Source of the DNA: Clostridia bacterium
GTDB lineage: Bacteria > Bacillota > Clostridia > TANB77 > CAG-508
Assembly: GCA_022797145.1 (NCBI GenBank)
Contig: JAAWKA010000011.1
Location: forward strand, 1-47,605
Length of the DNA stretch: 47,605 nucleotides
Reading direction: 5' to 3'
The position numbers and the translations under genes were made by a program. The notes under the pieces were generated by a model. It was not told the DNA's origin, ran no database searches, and saw nothing but the letters and a program-made list of their open reading frames with translations. This document shows positions 26,493 to 35,983 of the stretch, piece after piece. Positions within the stretch are counted from its first letter, which is position 1. Each line of letters begins with the position of its first letter.

Positions 26493-26527
26493 TTTTATTA
26501 CCCACCTAATAAGTCGCAATAGGTTTT
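26493..26527 (+). repeat. 35-bp dispersed repeat, copy R4
   Basis: Fourth copy, same strand, 20 kb from the others. It keeps TTACCCACC, AATAAGTCG and CAATAGGTTTT. Similarity to R1 extends about 55 bp upstream. As with R1, a type III TA locus begins immediately downstream. Confidence 0.85.
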
Positions 26528-26676
26528 GTATAAAAAATATTGATTATTTAAAAAAAATATGTTATATTTATAATATAGTAAGCAATAATTTTATATAAAC
26601 TACATACAATAATATTGTTACTAGATAGCATAAAAAAAGCGGTGAATCCAGCCATAAATTGGAACTTAAAAAAGTG

Positions 26677-26710
26677 AGATTAGAGACTAAACTCTAATCT
26701 TTAATTTTTT
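26677..26710 (+). terminator. Terminator at the antitoxin-RNA position of the relic TA locus
   Basis: AGATTAGAG/CTCTAATCT stem with loop ACTAAA and a T-run. It stands 75 bp before the ToxN relic, matching the terminator between antitoxin RNA and toxin at 2996. A possible promoter (TTGATT near 26540, TATAAT near 26570) precedes it. I could not find tandem repeats in the 26575-26676 segment, so the antitoxin array is lost or too diverged to see. Confidence 0.7.
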
Positions 26711-26785
26711 GTCTATAATGAATAAGACTGTTGCTTTTTTGAAGATTAATAAGATATAATATAAATGCTTGAGGAGAATGATATA

Positions 26786-27295
26786 GTGATTTTGAATCTA
26801 AAAATTGTTAGAGTTATGTCAGATTATTGTGATTATTTAAGGAAATTCGATAATAGGGTATCTTATAATAAATATGAAAAAGAATTAAGACCAGTTATAG
26901 GTATATTATTTAAAATAGATGCTTGTGAATATTTTGCTCCCTTATCTAGTCCAAAAGAAAAGCACAAGAAGATGAAAAACACAGTAGACTTTTTTAAGAT
27001 AAAAAATGGCGAATTAGGTGCTGTCAATTTTAATAATATGATACCAGTAAAAGAAAATAATTATTCATTAGTAGATTTGAATAAAGAAACTTTAACAATA
27101 TAAGAATTAAAGTATCAAAAACTATTAAGAGAACAATTAGATTGGTTAAATGCAAATTATATTCAAGTAAAAAACAAATCTAAGAAATTGTATCAACTAT
27201 ATATAGAAGGAAAGCTAACTGAAAATATAAAATCAAGATGTTGCAATTTTAAATTATTAGAAGCAAAATGTTTAGAATATGAATATAAAAGTTAG
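26786..27295 (+). pseudogene. Type III toxin (ToxN/AbiQ) broken by an in-frame TAA
   Basis: The frame reads LKIVRVMSDYCDYLRKFDNR, VSYNKYEKELRPVIGILFKI, FAPLSSPKEKHKKMKN and VNFNNMIPV, including the family's SSPKxKH active-site segment. It meets TAA at 27101, then continues in the same frame as ELKYQKLLREQLDWLNANYI and RCCNFKLLEAKCLEYEYKS to 27295. One nonsense codon thus removes the C-terminal third. The likely start is GTG at 26786 (GAGGAG nine bases upstream). It is a paralog of the intact toxin at 3048. The relic is probably inactive unless the stop is read through. Confidence 0.8.
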
Positions 27296-27435
27296 CAGTT
27301 TGAAAGGAAGGTAAAATATTGAAAGAAATTTGGAAGTAAATTTTATTATAAAAATTCAGTAGAAACTATAAGACAAGATAATTAAAAATTTTACCAGCGT
27401 GGTAGACTTTTTAGACTTCATATGATAGAATATGG

Positions 27436-27466
27436 AAACATAGAATATAAATATATTCTATGTTTT
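27436..27466 (+). terminator. Hairpin upstream of dapF
   Basis: 14-bp stem AAACATAGAATATA with its complement around AA, short T-run. It probably ends transcription from the relic TA region, about 29 bp before dapF. Confidence 0.6.
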
Positions 27467-27494
27467 ACATATACCCATATAGAGGTGATTATTT

Positions 27495-28334
27495 ATGATA
27501 AAATTTACAAAAATGCAGGGGCTAGGGAATGATTATGTTTATATTGATAACACGCAAGAAAAAGAGCCAGAAAACATAAGCGACCTAGCTAAATTTGTAA
27601 GCAACAGACATTTTGGAATTGGTTCAGATGGCCTAATACTTATATGTTCTAGTAAAAAATGTGACTTTAAAATGAGAATGTTCAATTCTGATGGAACAGA
27701 AGCACAAATGTGTGGAAATGGAATACGTTGTGTAGGAAAATTTGTATATGACAAAGGACTAACTAATAAAAAAACAATTACAATAGAAACTTTAGGAGGA
27801 ATAAAAACATTAAACTTAAATGTAGAAAAGAATAAAGTAAAAACAGTAGAAGTAGATATGGGAGAACCGATTTTAGCTCCAGAGAAAATACCTGTAATAT
27901 CAAATCAAAAACCAGTAACAAATTTAAAAATAAAAGTACTAGATAAAGAATTTACCTTAACTTGTGTATCTGTAGGAAATCCACATGCAATTACAATAGT
28001 AAAAAATTTAGACAAATTTGATGTAGAAAAATATGGAAAAATTTTAGAAACACATGAAAAATTTCCAGAAAAAATAAATGTTGAATTTATAGAAATAATA
28101 GATAAACAAAACATAAAAATGCGTGTATGGGAAAGAGGCTCAGGAGAAACATTTGCCTGTGGAACAGGAGCAACAGCATCTGTAGTAGCATGTATACTTA
28201 ATCAATATACAGATAATGATGTAACAGTAAAATTACTAGGAGGAGATTTAAAAATAAACTGGAATAAAAATAATAACCATATATATATGACAGGACCAGC
28301 TGTAACTGTATATGAAGGTGAAATAGAAATATAA
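27495..28334 (+). CDS. dapF: Diaminopimelate epimerase
   Basis: Interconverts LL- and meso-diaminopimelate for lysine and peptidoglycan. 279 residues. Catalytic cysteines: Cys73 in QMCGNGIRC and Cys222 in [10 protein letters not shown]. Start [16 protein letters not shown] is typical. AGAGGTGATT precedes the ATG. dapL follows after 12 bp, forming an operon that supplies meso-DAP. Confidence 0.96.
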   Translation: MIKFTKMQGLGNDYVYIDNTQEKEPENISDLAKFVSNRHFGIGSDGLILICSSKKCDFKMRMFNSDGTEAQMCGNGIRCVGKFVYDKGLTNKKTITIETLGGIKTLNLNVEKNKVKTVEVDMGEPILAPEKIPVISNQKPVTNLKIKVLDKEFTLTCVSVGNPHAITIVKNLDKFDVEKYGKILETHEKFPEKINVEFIEIIDKQNIKMRVWERGSGETFACGTGATASVVACILNQYTDNDVTVKLLGGDLKINWNKNNNHIYMTGPAVTVYEGEIEI

Positions 28335-28346
28335 AGGAGAAGAAAT

Positions 28347-29582
28347 ATGATAAAAATAAATGAAAACTATTTAAAACTACAAGATAGCTATTTATTTTCT
28401 ACAATAGCAAAAAAAGTAGAAACATATCAAAAAGAAAATCCAAACAAAAAAATAATTAAATTAGGAATAGGAGATGTCACATTACCATTAGCAAAAAAAA
28501 TAGGAGAAGAAATAGATAAAGCAACACAAGAAATGTTAAAGCGAGAAACCTTTAAAGGATATGGCCCAGAACAGGGATATGACTTTCTAAAAGAAAAAAT
28601 CATAGAGATGGAGTATAAAAAAAGAGGAATAGAAATACAAATAGATGAAATATTTATATCAGATGGAGCAAAATGTGATACAGCCAACATACAAGAACTA
28701 TTTTCAGATGATAATATAATAGCAATAACAGACCCAGTATATCCAGTATACTTAGATACCAACATAATGGCAGGAAGAACAGGAAACTATAATAAAACAA
28801 CAGATACATATGAAAATGTAGTATACATGCCAGCAAATGCAGAAAATAATTTTATACCAGAATTACCAAATAAAAAAGTAGATATGATATACTTATGCTT
28901 CCCAAACAACCCAACAGGAACAGTATTAAAAAAACAAGAATTAAAAAAATGGGTAGAATATGCAAAAAATAACAAATCAATAATCTTATTTGACTCTGCA
29001 TATGAAGCATTTATAACAGAAGAAGACATAGCTCATAGCATTTATGAAATTGAGGGAGCAAAAGATGTATGTATAGAATTTAGAAGTTTTTCAAAAACAG
29101 CAGGATTCACAGGAGTAAGATGTGCATATACAATAGTTCCAAAACAGTTAAAAGCATATACAAAACAAGGAGAAGAAATATCAATAAACAAACTATGGAA
29201 TAGAAGACAATGTACAAAATTTAATGGAGTATCATATATAACACAAAGAGCAGCACAAGCAATATATACAGAAGAAGGACAAAAGCAAATAAAGGAAAAT
29301 ATAAATTACTATATGGAAAATGCAAAAATAATATTAGAAGGATTAAAACAAGCAGGATATGAAGTATTTGGAGGAAAAAATGCACCATATATTTGGTTAA
29401 AAGTTCCAAAAAATTATACTTCATGGGAATTTTTTGATAAATTATTAGAAAAAGCTAATGTTGTAGGAACACCAGGAGTAGGATTTGGACCAAGTGGAGA
29501 AGGATATTTTAGACTAACTGCTTTTGGTAGTAGACAAAATACAGTAGAAGCAATGCAAAGAATAAAAAATATGGAAAAATAA
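28347..29582 (+). CDS. dapL: LL-diaminopimelate aminotransferase
   Basis: A PLP enzyme making LL-DAP directly from tetrahydrodipicolinate, bypassing succinylated or acetylated intermediates. 411 residues. NxNY start ([20 protein letters not shown]), [31 protein letters not shown] and the PLP lysine Lys250 in [13 protein letters not shown]. The dapF-dapL pair indicates the DapL route, common in anaerobic Clostridia. AAAGGAGAAG precedes the ATG. Confidence 0.95.
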   Translation: MIKINENYLKLQDSYLFSTIAKKVETYQKENPNKKIIKLGIGDVTLPLAKKIGEEIDKATQEMLKRETFKGYGPEQGYDFLKEKIIEMEYKKRGIEIQIDEIFISDGAKCDTANIQELFSDDNIIAITDPVYPVYLDTNIMAGRTGNYNKTTDTYENVVYMPANAENNFIPELPNKKVDMIYLCFPNNPTGTVLKKQELKKWVEYAKNNKSIILFDSAYEAFITEEDIAHSIYEIEGAKDVCIEFRSFSKTAGFTGVRCAYTIVPKQLKAYTKQGEEISINKLWNRRQCTKFNGVSYITQRAAQAIYTEEGQKQIKENINYYMENAKIILEGLKQAGYEVFGGKNAPYIWLKVPKNYTSWEFFDKLLEKANVVGTPGVGFGPSGEGYFRLTAFGSRQNTVEAMQRIKNMEK

Positions 29583-29609
29583 GTTCACAAAAAGTTTACA
29601 ATAAAATAA

Positions 29610-29656
29610 TTGACAAATGGCACTATGTTTCATAGAATATATGACACAGTGTCATT
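29610..29656 (+). promoter_or_regulatory. Promoter and TetR operator
   Basis: TTGACA (29610-29615), 17 bp, TAGAAT (29633-29638). An imperfect palindrome, AATGGCACTATGT at 29616-29628 and ACACAGTGTCATT at 29644-29656 (11 of 13 pairs), brackets the -10 region. This is what autoregulation by the TetR protein would need. Confidence 0.7.
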
Positions 29657-29688
29657 TTTATAAATGTAATCAATAAAGGAGGGAGAAA

Positions 29689-30309
29689 ATGCCAACAGAT
29701 ACATTTATGAAACTATCAGATGAAAAAAAACAAAAAATAATAAAAGCTGCAAAAAAAGAATTTTCAAGAGTACCATTTAAAGAAACATCAATTAAAAAGA
29801 TAGTACAAGAAGCAGAAATTTCAAGGGGAAGTTTTTATCAATATTTTATATCAAAAGAAGATTTATTAAGATATTTATTACAAGACCACATGGAGAAAAT
29901 AAAAGAACATTTAGAAAATAGTATTAGAGAAACACAAGGAGATATAATACAATCATTTATTTCAATGTATGACTATATACTAAAAGAAGAGTTTAAACCA
30001 ATAGATTTAAACTTTCATAAACAAATATTTGAAAATATAAAAACAAGTGAAGATACAATATTTTCAATGGAATTTTGTGCAAAAGAAAAAGATATTATAA
30101 CAGAAAAAATATATACTCAAATAGATAAAGAAAAACTAAAAATACAAAAAGAAGAAGACTTAAAAACAATAATTAGCATGCTTTCATTAATAACCAGAAA
30201 AGCATTAGTTTCTAATTTTAAATATAATTCAAGAAGTCAGGCAAGAGAAGAATTTATAAAACAAATGGAATATTTAAAATTTGGAGTGTATAAGTTTAAA
30301 AACGACTAA
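29689..30309 (+). CDS. TetR/AcrR-family repressor
   Basis: 206 residues. N-terminal HTH: FMKLSDEKKQKIIKAAKKEF followed by FKETSIKKIVQEAEISRGSF and YQYFISKEDLL. The C-terminal ligand domain is variable. It lies 25 bp before the ABC exporter pair in the same transcript, behind a palindromic operator. Likely a drug- or stress-responsive repressor of itself and the exporter. The inducer is unknown. Confidence 0.88.
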   Translation: MPTDTFMKLSDEKKQKIIKAAKKEFSRVPFKETSIKKIVQEAEISRGSFYQYFISKEDLLRYLLQDHMEKIKEHLENSIRETQGDIIQSFISMYDYILKEEFKPIDLNFHKQIFENIKTSEDTIFSMEFCAKEKDIITEKIYTQIDKEKLKIQKEEDLKTIISMLSLITRKALVSNFKYNSRSQAREEFIKQMEYLKFGVYKFKND

Positions 30310-30334
30310 AATTATAAAATTAAAGGAGGAAAAA

Positions 30335-32581
30335 ATGTTAAAAGTATTAAAATACTTAAAAAAATCAGCAATATCTGTATCAATCATTATAATACTTCTA
30401 TGTATACAAGCAGCAGTAGATTTAGCATTACCAGATTACACATCAAGAATTGTAAACATAGGAATTCAACAAGGTGGAATACAAAATGTAGCCCCAGAAG
30501 TAATAAGAAAAACACAAATGGAAAATTTATTATTATTTACAAAAGATAATAATGAAATATTAGAAAATTATACATTACTAACAAAACAAGAACTATCACA
30601 ACAAGAATATGAAAGATATATAAAAAAATACCCAGAACTAAAAAATCAAGAATTATACAAATTAAAAAAATTAACAAAACAAGAACTAGAAAAACTAGAC
30701 AATATAATAGCAAGACCACTTATACAATTATCAATATTAGATAACGAACATCAACAAGAACAAATAAAGCAAAAAATAATACAAGAACTTCCAGAAGAAC
30801 AAAAAACACTAATAGAGAGAATGACATTAATAGAAATAATAAAGCAAATGCCAGAAGAACAACTAGATAAGATGTTAGAACAAACAAATGAACAATTAGA
30901 TGAAATGATGGGAACAATTTTAGAACAAGCAGCAATAGCACAAACAAAAAAAGAATATGAACAAATAGGAATGGATCTAGATAAACTACAAAACAATTAC
31001 ATATTATTAGCAGCAATTCAAATGTTAACAATAGCACTAATTAGTATGATAGCTGCTGTATCAATAATGTTTCTATCATCAAAAGTAGCAGCGAGACTAG
31101 GAAGAACTTTAAGAGATAAAGTATTTGAAAAAGTACTTAAATTTTCAACAAAAGAATTTAGAGAATTTTCAACAGCATCTTTAATCACACGTAACACAAA
31201 CGATATACAACAAATCCAAATGTTAATTACAATGCTATTTAGAGTAGTTGTATATGCACCAATAATAGGAATAGGAGGGTTTATTAGAGTACTTACAAAT
31301 AGTGACAGTAGTATGGCTTGGATAATTGGACTTGCAATTATCTGCATAGTAGGAGTTGTTTTAATACTATTTATAATAGCAATGCCTAAATTTAAAAAAT
31401 TACAAGAACTAATTGACAAACTTAATTTAGTAGCACGTGAAATTTTAACTGGACTACCAGTTATTAGAGCCTTCAATAAAGAAAGAAAAGAAGAAGAAAG
31501 ATTTGATATAGCAAACAAAGACCTAATGCAAACAAATATATTTGTAAACAGAGCAATGAGTATTATGATGCCAGCATTAATGTTTATAATGAACTCTATT
31601 ATGTTATTAATAGTTTGGGTCGGTGGACATGGTGTAGAACAAGGAATAATACAAGTAGGAGATATGATGGCATTTATACAATATACAATGCAAATAGTAA
31701 TGGCATTTTTAATGATATCTATGATATCAATTATGTTACCAAGAGCAGCAGTTTCAGCAAAACGTATAAATGAAGTATTAGACAGCAAAATGAGTATAAA
31801 AGATGAAAAAAATCCAAAAAGTTTTGATGAAAGAAAAAAAGGATTGGTAGAATTTAAGGAAGTTTCTTTTAGATATCCAGATGCAGATACAGAAATACTA
31901 ACAGATATAAACTTTGTAGCAAAACCAGGAGAAACTACAGCAATTATAGGAAGTACAGGAAGTGGAAAATCTACAATTATAAATTTAATACCAAGATTTT
32001 ATGATGTAACAGGAGGAGAACTATTAATAGATGGAGTAAATATAAAACAGGTATCTCAAAAAGAATTAAGAGATAAAATAGGGTTTGTACCACAAAAAGG
32101 TATACTATTTTCAGGAACAATCGAATCTAATATAAAATATGGAAATCCAAATATGAGTGATGAACAAATGGAAGAAGCAGCAAAAATAGCACAAGCAACA
32201 GAATTTATACAAGCAAAACCAGAAAAATATAAAACACCGATAGCACAAGGAGGAAGTAATGTATCAGGGGGACAAAGACAACGACTATCAATAGCAAGAG
32301 CAATAGCAATAAATCCAGAGATATTTATATTTGATGATAGCTTTTCAGCGTTAGACTTAAAAACAGATGCAGAATTAAGAGCAGCACTTTTAGAAAAAAC
32401 AAAGGATAAAACAGTTATTATTGTAGCACAAAGAATTAGCACAATATTAAATGCAGATCAAATAATAGTATTAGAAGAAGGAAAAATAGTAGGTAAAGGA
32501 AAACATGAAGAATTAATGAAGAATTGTGAGACCTATGCACAAATTGCATTATCACAACTTTCAAAGGAGGAGTTAGAATAA
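30335..32581 (+). CDS. ABC exporter half-transporter A (degenerate catalytic site, large extracellular insert)
   Basis: About 748 residues from the ATG at 30335 (AAAGGAGG). TM1 (KSAISVSIIIILLCIQAAVDL) is followed by an unusual insert of about 170 residues, rich in Gln/Glu and coiled-coil-like (QEQIKQKIIQELPEEQ, EEQLDKMLEQTNEQLDEMMG), before TM2. The other TMs and the NBD follow: Walker A GSTGSGKST (about 539), signature VSGGQRQR, Walker B IFIFDDSFSALD. Walker B ends DD rather than DE, the non-catalytic site typical of heterodimeric exporters (BmrCD, TM287/288 type). The insert should lie outside the cell. Confidence 0.88.
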   Translation: MLKVLKYLKKSAISVSIIIILLCIQAAVDLALPDYTSRIVNIGIQQGGIQNVAPEVIRKTQMENLLLFTKDNNEILENYTLLTKQELSQQEYERYIKKYPELKNQELYKLKKLTKQELEKLDNIIARPLIQLSILDNEHQQEQIKQKIIQELPEEQKTLIERMTLIEIIKQMPEEQLDKMLEQTNEQLDEMMGTILEQAAIAQTKKEYEQIGMDLDKLQNNYILLAAIQMLTIALISMIAAVSIMFLSSKVAARLGRTLRDKVFEKVLKFSTKEFREFSTASLITRNTNDIQQIQMLITMLFRVVVYAPIIGIGGFIRVLTNSDSSMAWIIGLAIICIVGVVLILFIIAMPKFKKLQELIDKLNLVAREILTGLPVIRAFNKERKEEERFDIANKDLMQTNIFVNRAMSIMMPALMFIMNSIMLLIVWVGGHGVEQGIIQVGDMMAFIQYTMQIVMAFLMISMISIMLPRAAVSAKRINEVLDSKMSIKDEKNPKSFDERKKGLVEFKEVSFRYPDADTEILTDINFVAKPGETTAIIGSTGSGKSTIINLIPRFYDVTGGELLIDGVNIKQVSQKELRDKIGFVPQKGILFSGTIESNIKYGNPNMSDEQMEEAAKIAQATEFIQAKPEKYKTPIAQGGSNVSGGQRQRLSIARAIAINPEIFIFDDSFSALDLKTDAELRAALLEKTKDKTVIIVAQRISTILNADQIIVLEEGKIVGKGKHEELMKNCETYAQIALSQLSKEELE

Positions 32582-34437
32582 TGGCACATAATACAAAAAA
32601 ACCTCCAATGGGAGGAATGGGACCAGGAATGGGGCAAATGAGCCTAGAAAAGGCAAAAGATTTTAAGGGAACAACAAAAAAATTAATAAAAAATTATCTA
32701 TCAAAATATAAAATACCATTAATAATAGTTTTCATATTTGCAGTAGGAAGTACAATATTTGCAATAGTAGGACCAAAAATATTAGGAAATGCAACAACAG
32801 AAATATTTGAGGGAATAATGAATAAACTAGAGGGGACAGGACAAATAAATTTTGAAAAAATAGCTACAATTTTATTAACTCTACTAGGACTATATGGAAT
32901 AAGTGCAATATTTTCACTAATACAAGGATTTACTATGACACAAATAACTCAAAAACTGACATATAAATTGCGTAATGATTTAGCAAAAAAAATAAATAAA
33001 TTACCAATGAACTATTTTGATAAAAAAACAAATGGAGAAGTTTTATCAGTAATTTCTAATGATATAGATACCTTAAGTCAAAATTTAAATCAAAGTGTAA
33101 CTCAAATAATAACATCAATATGTACAATAATTGGTATATTAATAATGATGTTTTCAATAAGTTGGGAAATGACACTTACATCACTTGTAATATTACCAAT
33201 AACAGCAATAGTACTTGGAATAATCGTTTCCAGATCTCAAAAATATTTTAAAGATCAGCAAGAATATCTTGGACATGTAAATGGGCAAGTAGAAGAAATA
33301 TTTGGAGGACATACAATTGTAAAAATTTTTAATAATGAAGAAAAGGCAGTAGAAGAATTTAAAAAAGCAAATAAAGAACTATATAACTCAGCCTGGAAGT
33401 CTCAATTTTTATCAGGTGTAATGTTTCCAGTTATGAATTTTATAGGAAACATAGGATATGTTGCAGTAGCGATACTTGGAGGATATTTAGCAATACAAGG
33501 AAAAATAACTGTAGGAAATATACAATCATTTATCCAATATAACAGACAATTTACACAACCAATAAATCAAATAGCACAAATATCTAGTATGCTACAAGCT
33601 ATGGTAGCATCAGCAGAAAGAGTATTTGAATTTTTAGAAGAGCAAGAGGAAGAACAAACAATAAAAAATCCAGTAAGTACAAATAAAATAAAAGGAAACA
33701 TAAAATTTGAACATGTAAAATTTGGATATACACAGGAAAAAACAATAATAAACGATTTTACAGCAAACATAAAAGAAGGACAAAAAATAGCAATAGTAGG
33801 TCCAACAGGAGCGGGAAAAACGACAATAGTAAAATTATTGATGAGATTTTATGAGCTAACTAAGGGAGCAATATTGATAGATGAACATAATATAAAAGAT
33901 TTTGATAAAGGAGAACTAAGAAGAACATTTGGAATGGTTCTTCAAGATACATGGCTATTTAGTGGAACAATAAAAGATAATATAAAATATAGTAAACCAG
34001 AAGCAACACAAGCTGAAGTAATAGAAGCAGCTAAAGCAGCACATGTACATCATTTTATAAAAACACTACCAAAAGGATATGATATGATTTTAGATGAAGA
34101 AACTACAAATGTATCAGCAGGACAAAAACAATTATTAACAATAGCGCGAGTAATATTGGCAGATCCAAAAATATTAATATTAGATGAAGCCACAAGTTCA
34201 ATAGATACAAGAACAGAAATACAAATTCAATCAGCAATGGATAACTTAATGAAAGGTAGAACTAGTTTCATAATAGCACACAGATTATCAACAATAAAAA
34301 ACGCAGATTTAATACTAGTAATGAATCATGGTGATATAGTAGAACAAGGAACACATGAAGAACTATTACAAAAAGGAGGTTTCTATCAAGAATTATATAA
34401 TTCACAATTTGAAGAATGTGAAGATGATATAAAATAA
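32581..34437 (+). CDS. ABC exporter half-transporter B (canonical Walker B)
   Basis: 618 residues; its ATG overlaps the TAA of the partner by one base (TAATG), a sign of coupling. A Gly/Met/Pro-rich N-terminus (KKPPMGGMGPGMGQMSLEKA) precedes six TMs. NBD: Walker A GPTGAGKTT (about 406), signature VSAGQKQL (Ala for the first Gly of SGGQ) and Walker B ILILDEATSS with catalytic Glu. The degenerate signature here pairs with the degenerate Walker B of partner A, leaving one competent ATPase site. Probably a multidrug or lipid-type exporter. Confidence 0.9.
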   Translation: MAHNTKKPPMGGMGPGMGQMSLEKAKDFKGTTKKLIKNYLSKYKIPLIIVFIFAVGSTIFAIVGPKILGNATTEIFEGIMNKLEGTGQINFEKIATILLTLLGLYGISAIFSLIQGFTMTQITQKLTYKLRNDLAKKINKLPMNYFDKKTNGEVLSVISNDIDTLSQNLNQSVTQIITSICTIIGILIMMFSISWEMTLTSLVILPITAIVLGIIVSRSQKYFKDQQEYLGHVNGQVEEIFGGHTIVKIFNNEEKAVEEFKKANKELYNSAWKSQFLSGVMFPVMNFIGNIGYVAVAILGGYLAIQGKITVGNIQSFIQYNRQFTQPINQIAQISSMLQAMVASAERVFEFLEEQEEEQTIKNPVSTNKIKGNIKFEHVKFGYTQEKTIINDFTANIKEGQKIAIVGPTGAGKTTIVKLLMRFYELTKGAILIDEHNIKDFDKGELRRTFGMVLQDTWLFSGTIKDNIKYSKPEATQAEVIEAAKAAHVHHFIKTLPKGYDMILDEETTNVSAGQKQLLTIARVILADPKILILDEATSSIDTRTEIQIQSAMDNLMKGRTSFIIAHRLSTIKNADLILVMNHGDIVEQGTHEELLQKGGFYQELYNSQFEECEDDIK

Positions 34438-34451
34438 AATATAAAGATAAT

Positions 34452-34489
34452 AAAAACCTGAAATGTTAGAAATAACATTTCAGGTTTTT
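34452..34489. terminator. Bidirectional terminator after the ABC operon
   Basis: Perfect stem around GAAA (ACCTGAAATGTTA and its complement) with A- and T-runs. It lies between convergent genes. Confidence 0.9.
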
Positions 34490-34511
34490 ATCTAAATAAA
34501 ATTATAAACAT

Positions 34512-35036
34512 CTAAAAATTTTTAATATTCTTTCTATACTTAAAAAGCATTTTTTTTCTAATAAAATTAGAAAAGTCATCAGGTAAACCAATTAAGAAAG
34601 TTTTTTTTGAAAGTAAAAAGGCATAGTCTTTATCAATATATAAATAAAAACAATCTTTAGTTTCAAATACTCTATATAATTTATGATAATTATAATTAAA
34701 ATCAGTATTTCTATTAGTTACATAAAAATAATCCTTATAAAAATAATATGTATTTTCTAACCTAGAAGTAACCTTTTTTATATTAGACTCTTTATTTACA
34801 AGAAAAAAAGGTCTAAAAACTCTATAAGCGATAAACCCAAAAGCAGTTAATAAAAACAAAATGCCTAAATCAATATTATAATAAAGGAAATTAACAATAG
34901 AACAAAATATAAATAAAAAGAAAACACTTAATGAATATAAATTATAAGATAATCTATATTTTCTATCATGGAATAATAAAAAACGATTGTATTCTTCAGT
35001 AGTATAAATAGTGTTATTTTTAAATAAGACTTTCAT
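34512..35036 (-). CDS. YcxB-like membrane protein
   Basis: 174 residues. Soluble N-terminal strand region, two TMs (about 35-80, YNLYSLSVFFLFIFCSIVNF and a second one), then a PH-like C-terminal domain (YFYKDYFYVTNRN, YNYHKLYRVFETKDCFYLYI). This is the YcxB layout. Function unknown. Very rich in Tyr and Phe. Single gene behind its own weak RBS. Confidence 0.6.
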   Translation of the reverse strand: MKVLFKNNTIYTTEEYNRFLLFHDRKYRLSYNLYSLSVFFLFIFCSIVNFLYYNIDLGILFLLTAFGFIAYRVFRPFFLVNKESNIKKVTSRLENTYYFYKDYFYVTNRNTDFNYNYHKLYRVFETKDCFYLYIDKDYAFLLSKKTFLIGLPDDFSNFIRKKMLFKYRKNIKNF

Positions 35037-35212
35037 AAAATCACCAAAATTATTATACTACATAGAAGTTCTAATGTCTAATAGTAAATAGGTTAATGAA
35101 TTTTTTACTGTAATTTTGAATATAAATAAAGAGAATAATAATATTCTTTTGTCTATTTAGAATGGTTATAGGTTAATCCTTAAAACCTAAATATATCAAT
35201 AAGGAGTAGTGT

Positions 35213-35878
35213 ATGAAAGGTATAAAAAAGAAATTAATAATATTAAGTGGGATAATAATTTTTATAATACTTTTAATAGTAGTATTTAAAAATTTTAACA
35301 AAAATGATTATAAAACTATAAATTTAGGAAATAATAATCTTAAGACAGCTGAAAATATAACAGATTATATTTTAAATATTAGCTCATATAGTGCTAAAGT
35401 CATGGTTGAAGTACAAAGTAACAAAAACACTAATAAATATTTAATAAATCAAGAATACAAAAACCCAAATATATTTAAACAAGAAGTAATAGAACCAAAT
35501 GATATACAAGGACTAAGAACGATATATGATGGAAATACTTTAAAAATAGAAAATACTAAAATAGGACTAAACAAAATTTATGAAAATTATAAGTATCTAT
35601 CAGAAAATTCATTATGTCTATACAATTTTGTGGAAAATTACAAACAAAATAATAACTCAATTTATAAAGAAGAAAATAATCAAATAATAATGGAAACCAA
35701 AATAGAAAATAATAAAAATAAGTATTCAATATATAAAAAACTATACATAGACAAACAAACAGCAAAACCAATAAAATTAGAAGTACAAGATATTAACCAA
35801 AAAATATTAGTTTACATATTATATAATGAGATAAAAATAAATAGTACAAATAAAGAACAAATTTTAGCATTAAATTAA
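35213..35878 (+). CDS. LolA-fold, GerS-like membrane-anchored protein
   Basis: 221 residues with an N-terminal membrane anchor (LIILSGIIIFIILLIVVF). It then has a beta-rich domain with LNISSYSAKVMVEVQSNKN, YKNPNIFKQEVIEPND, LRTIYDGNTLKIEN and KLYIDKQTAKPIKLEV. This pattern (membrane, strands, T-Y-D-G, then a D-x-x-T-x-x-P-x-K-L-E-V strand) is that of LolA-like clostridial proteins such as the germination lipoprotein GerS. There is no lipobox Cys, so it would be a TM-anchored form. AAGGAGTAG precedes the ATG. It could support a sporulating host but does not prove it. Confidence 0.6.
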   Translation: MKGIKKKLIILSGIIIFIILLIVVFKNFNKNDYKTINLGNNNLKTAENITDYILNISSYSAKVMVEVQSNKNTNKYLINQEYKNPNIFKQEVIEPNDIQGLRTIYDGNTLKIENTKIGLNKIYENYKYLSENSLCLYNFVENYKQNNNSIYKEENNQIIMETKIENNKNKYSIYKKLYIDKQTAKPIKLEVQDINQKILVYILYNEIKINSTNKEQILALN

Positions 35879-35983
35879 ACAAAAGAATAAATTAAATACT
35901 ATTATTTTCATCTCTTAAAAGCTAAGATTAAAATATATCTAAAAAGCAAAACAAATAATACTGTAATATCAGGAGTGAAGGAA

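Noticed and set aside
2738..26527. The 35-bp repeats as integron attC sites
   Set aside because: They lack the paired R'/R'' core sites and the long imperfect palindrome of attC, and no IntI-type integrase is in the window.
30720..31788. Long minus-strand open frames inside the ABC exporter, adhE, RNase J and other genes
   Set aside because: They are leucine-, isoleucine- or serine-rich antisense frames without RBSs or family motifs, explained by the AT-rich codon bias of the sense genes.
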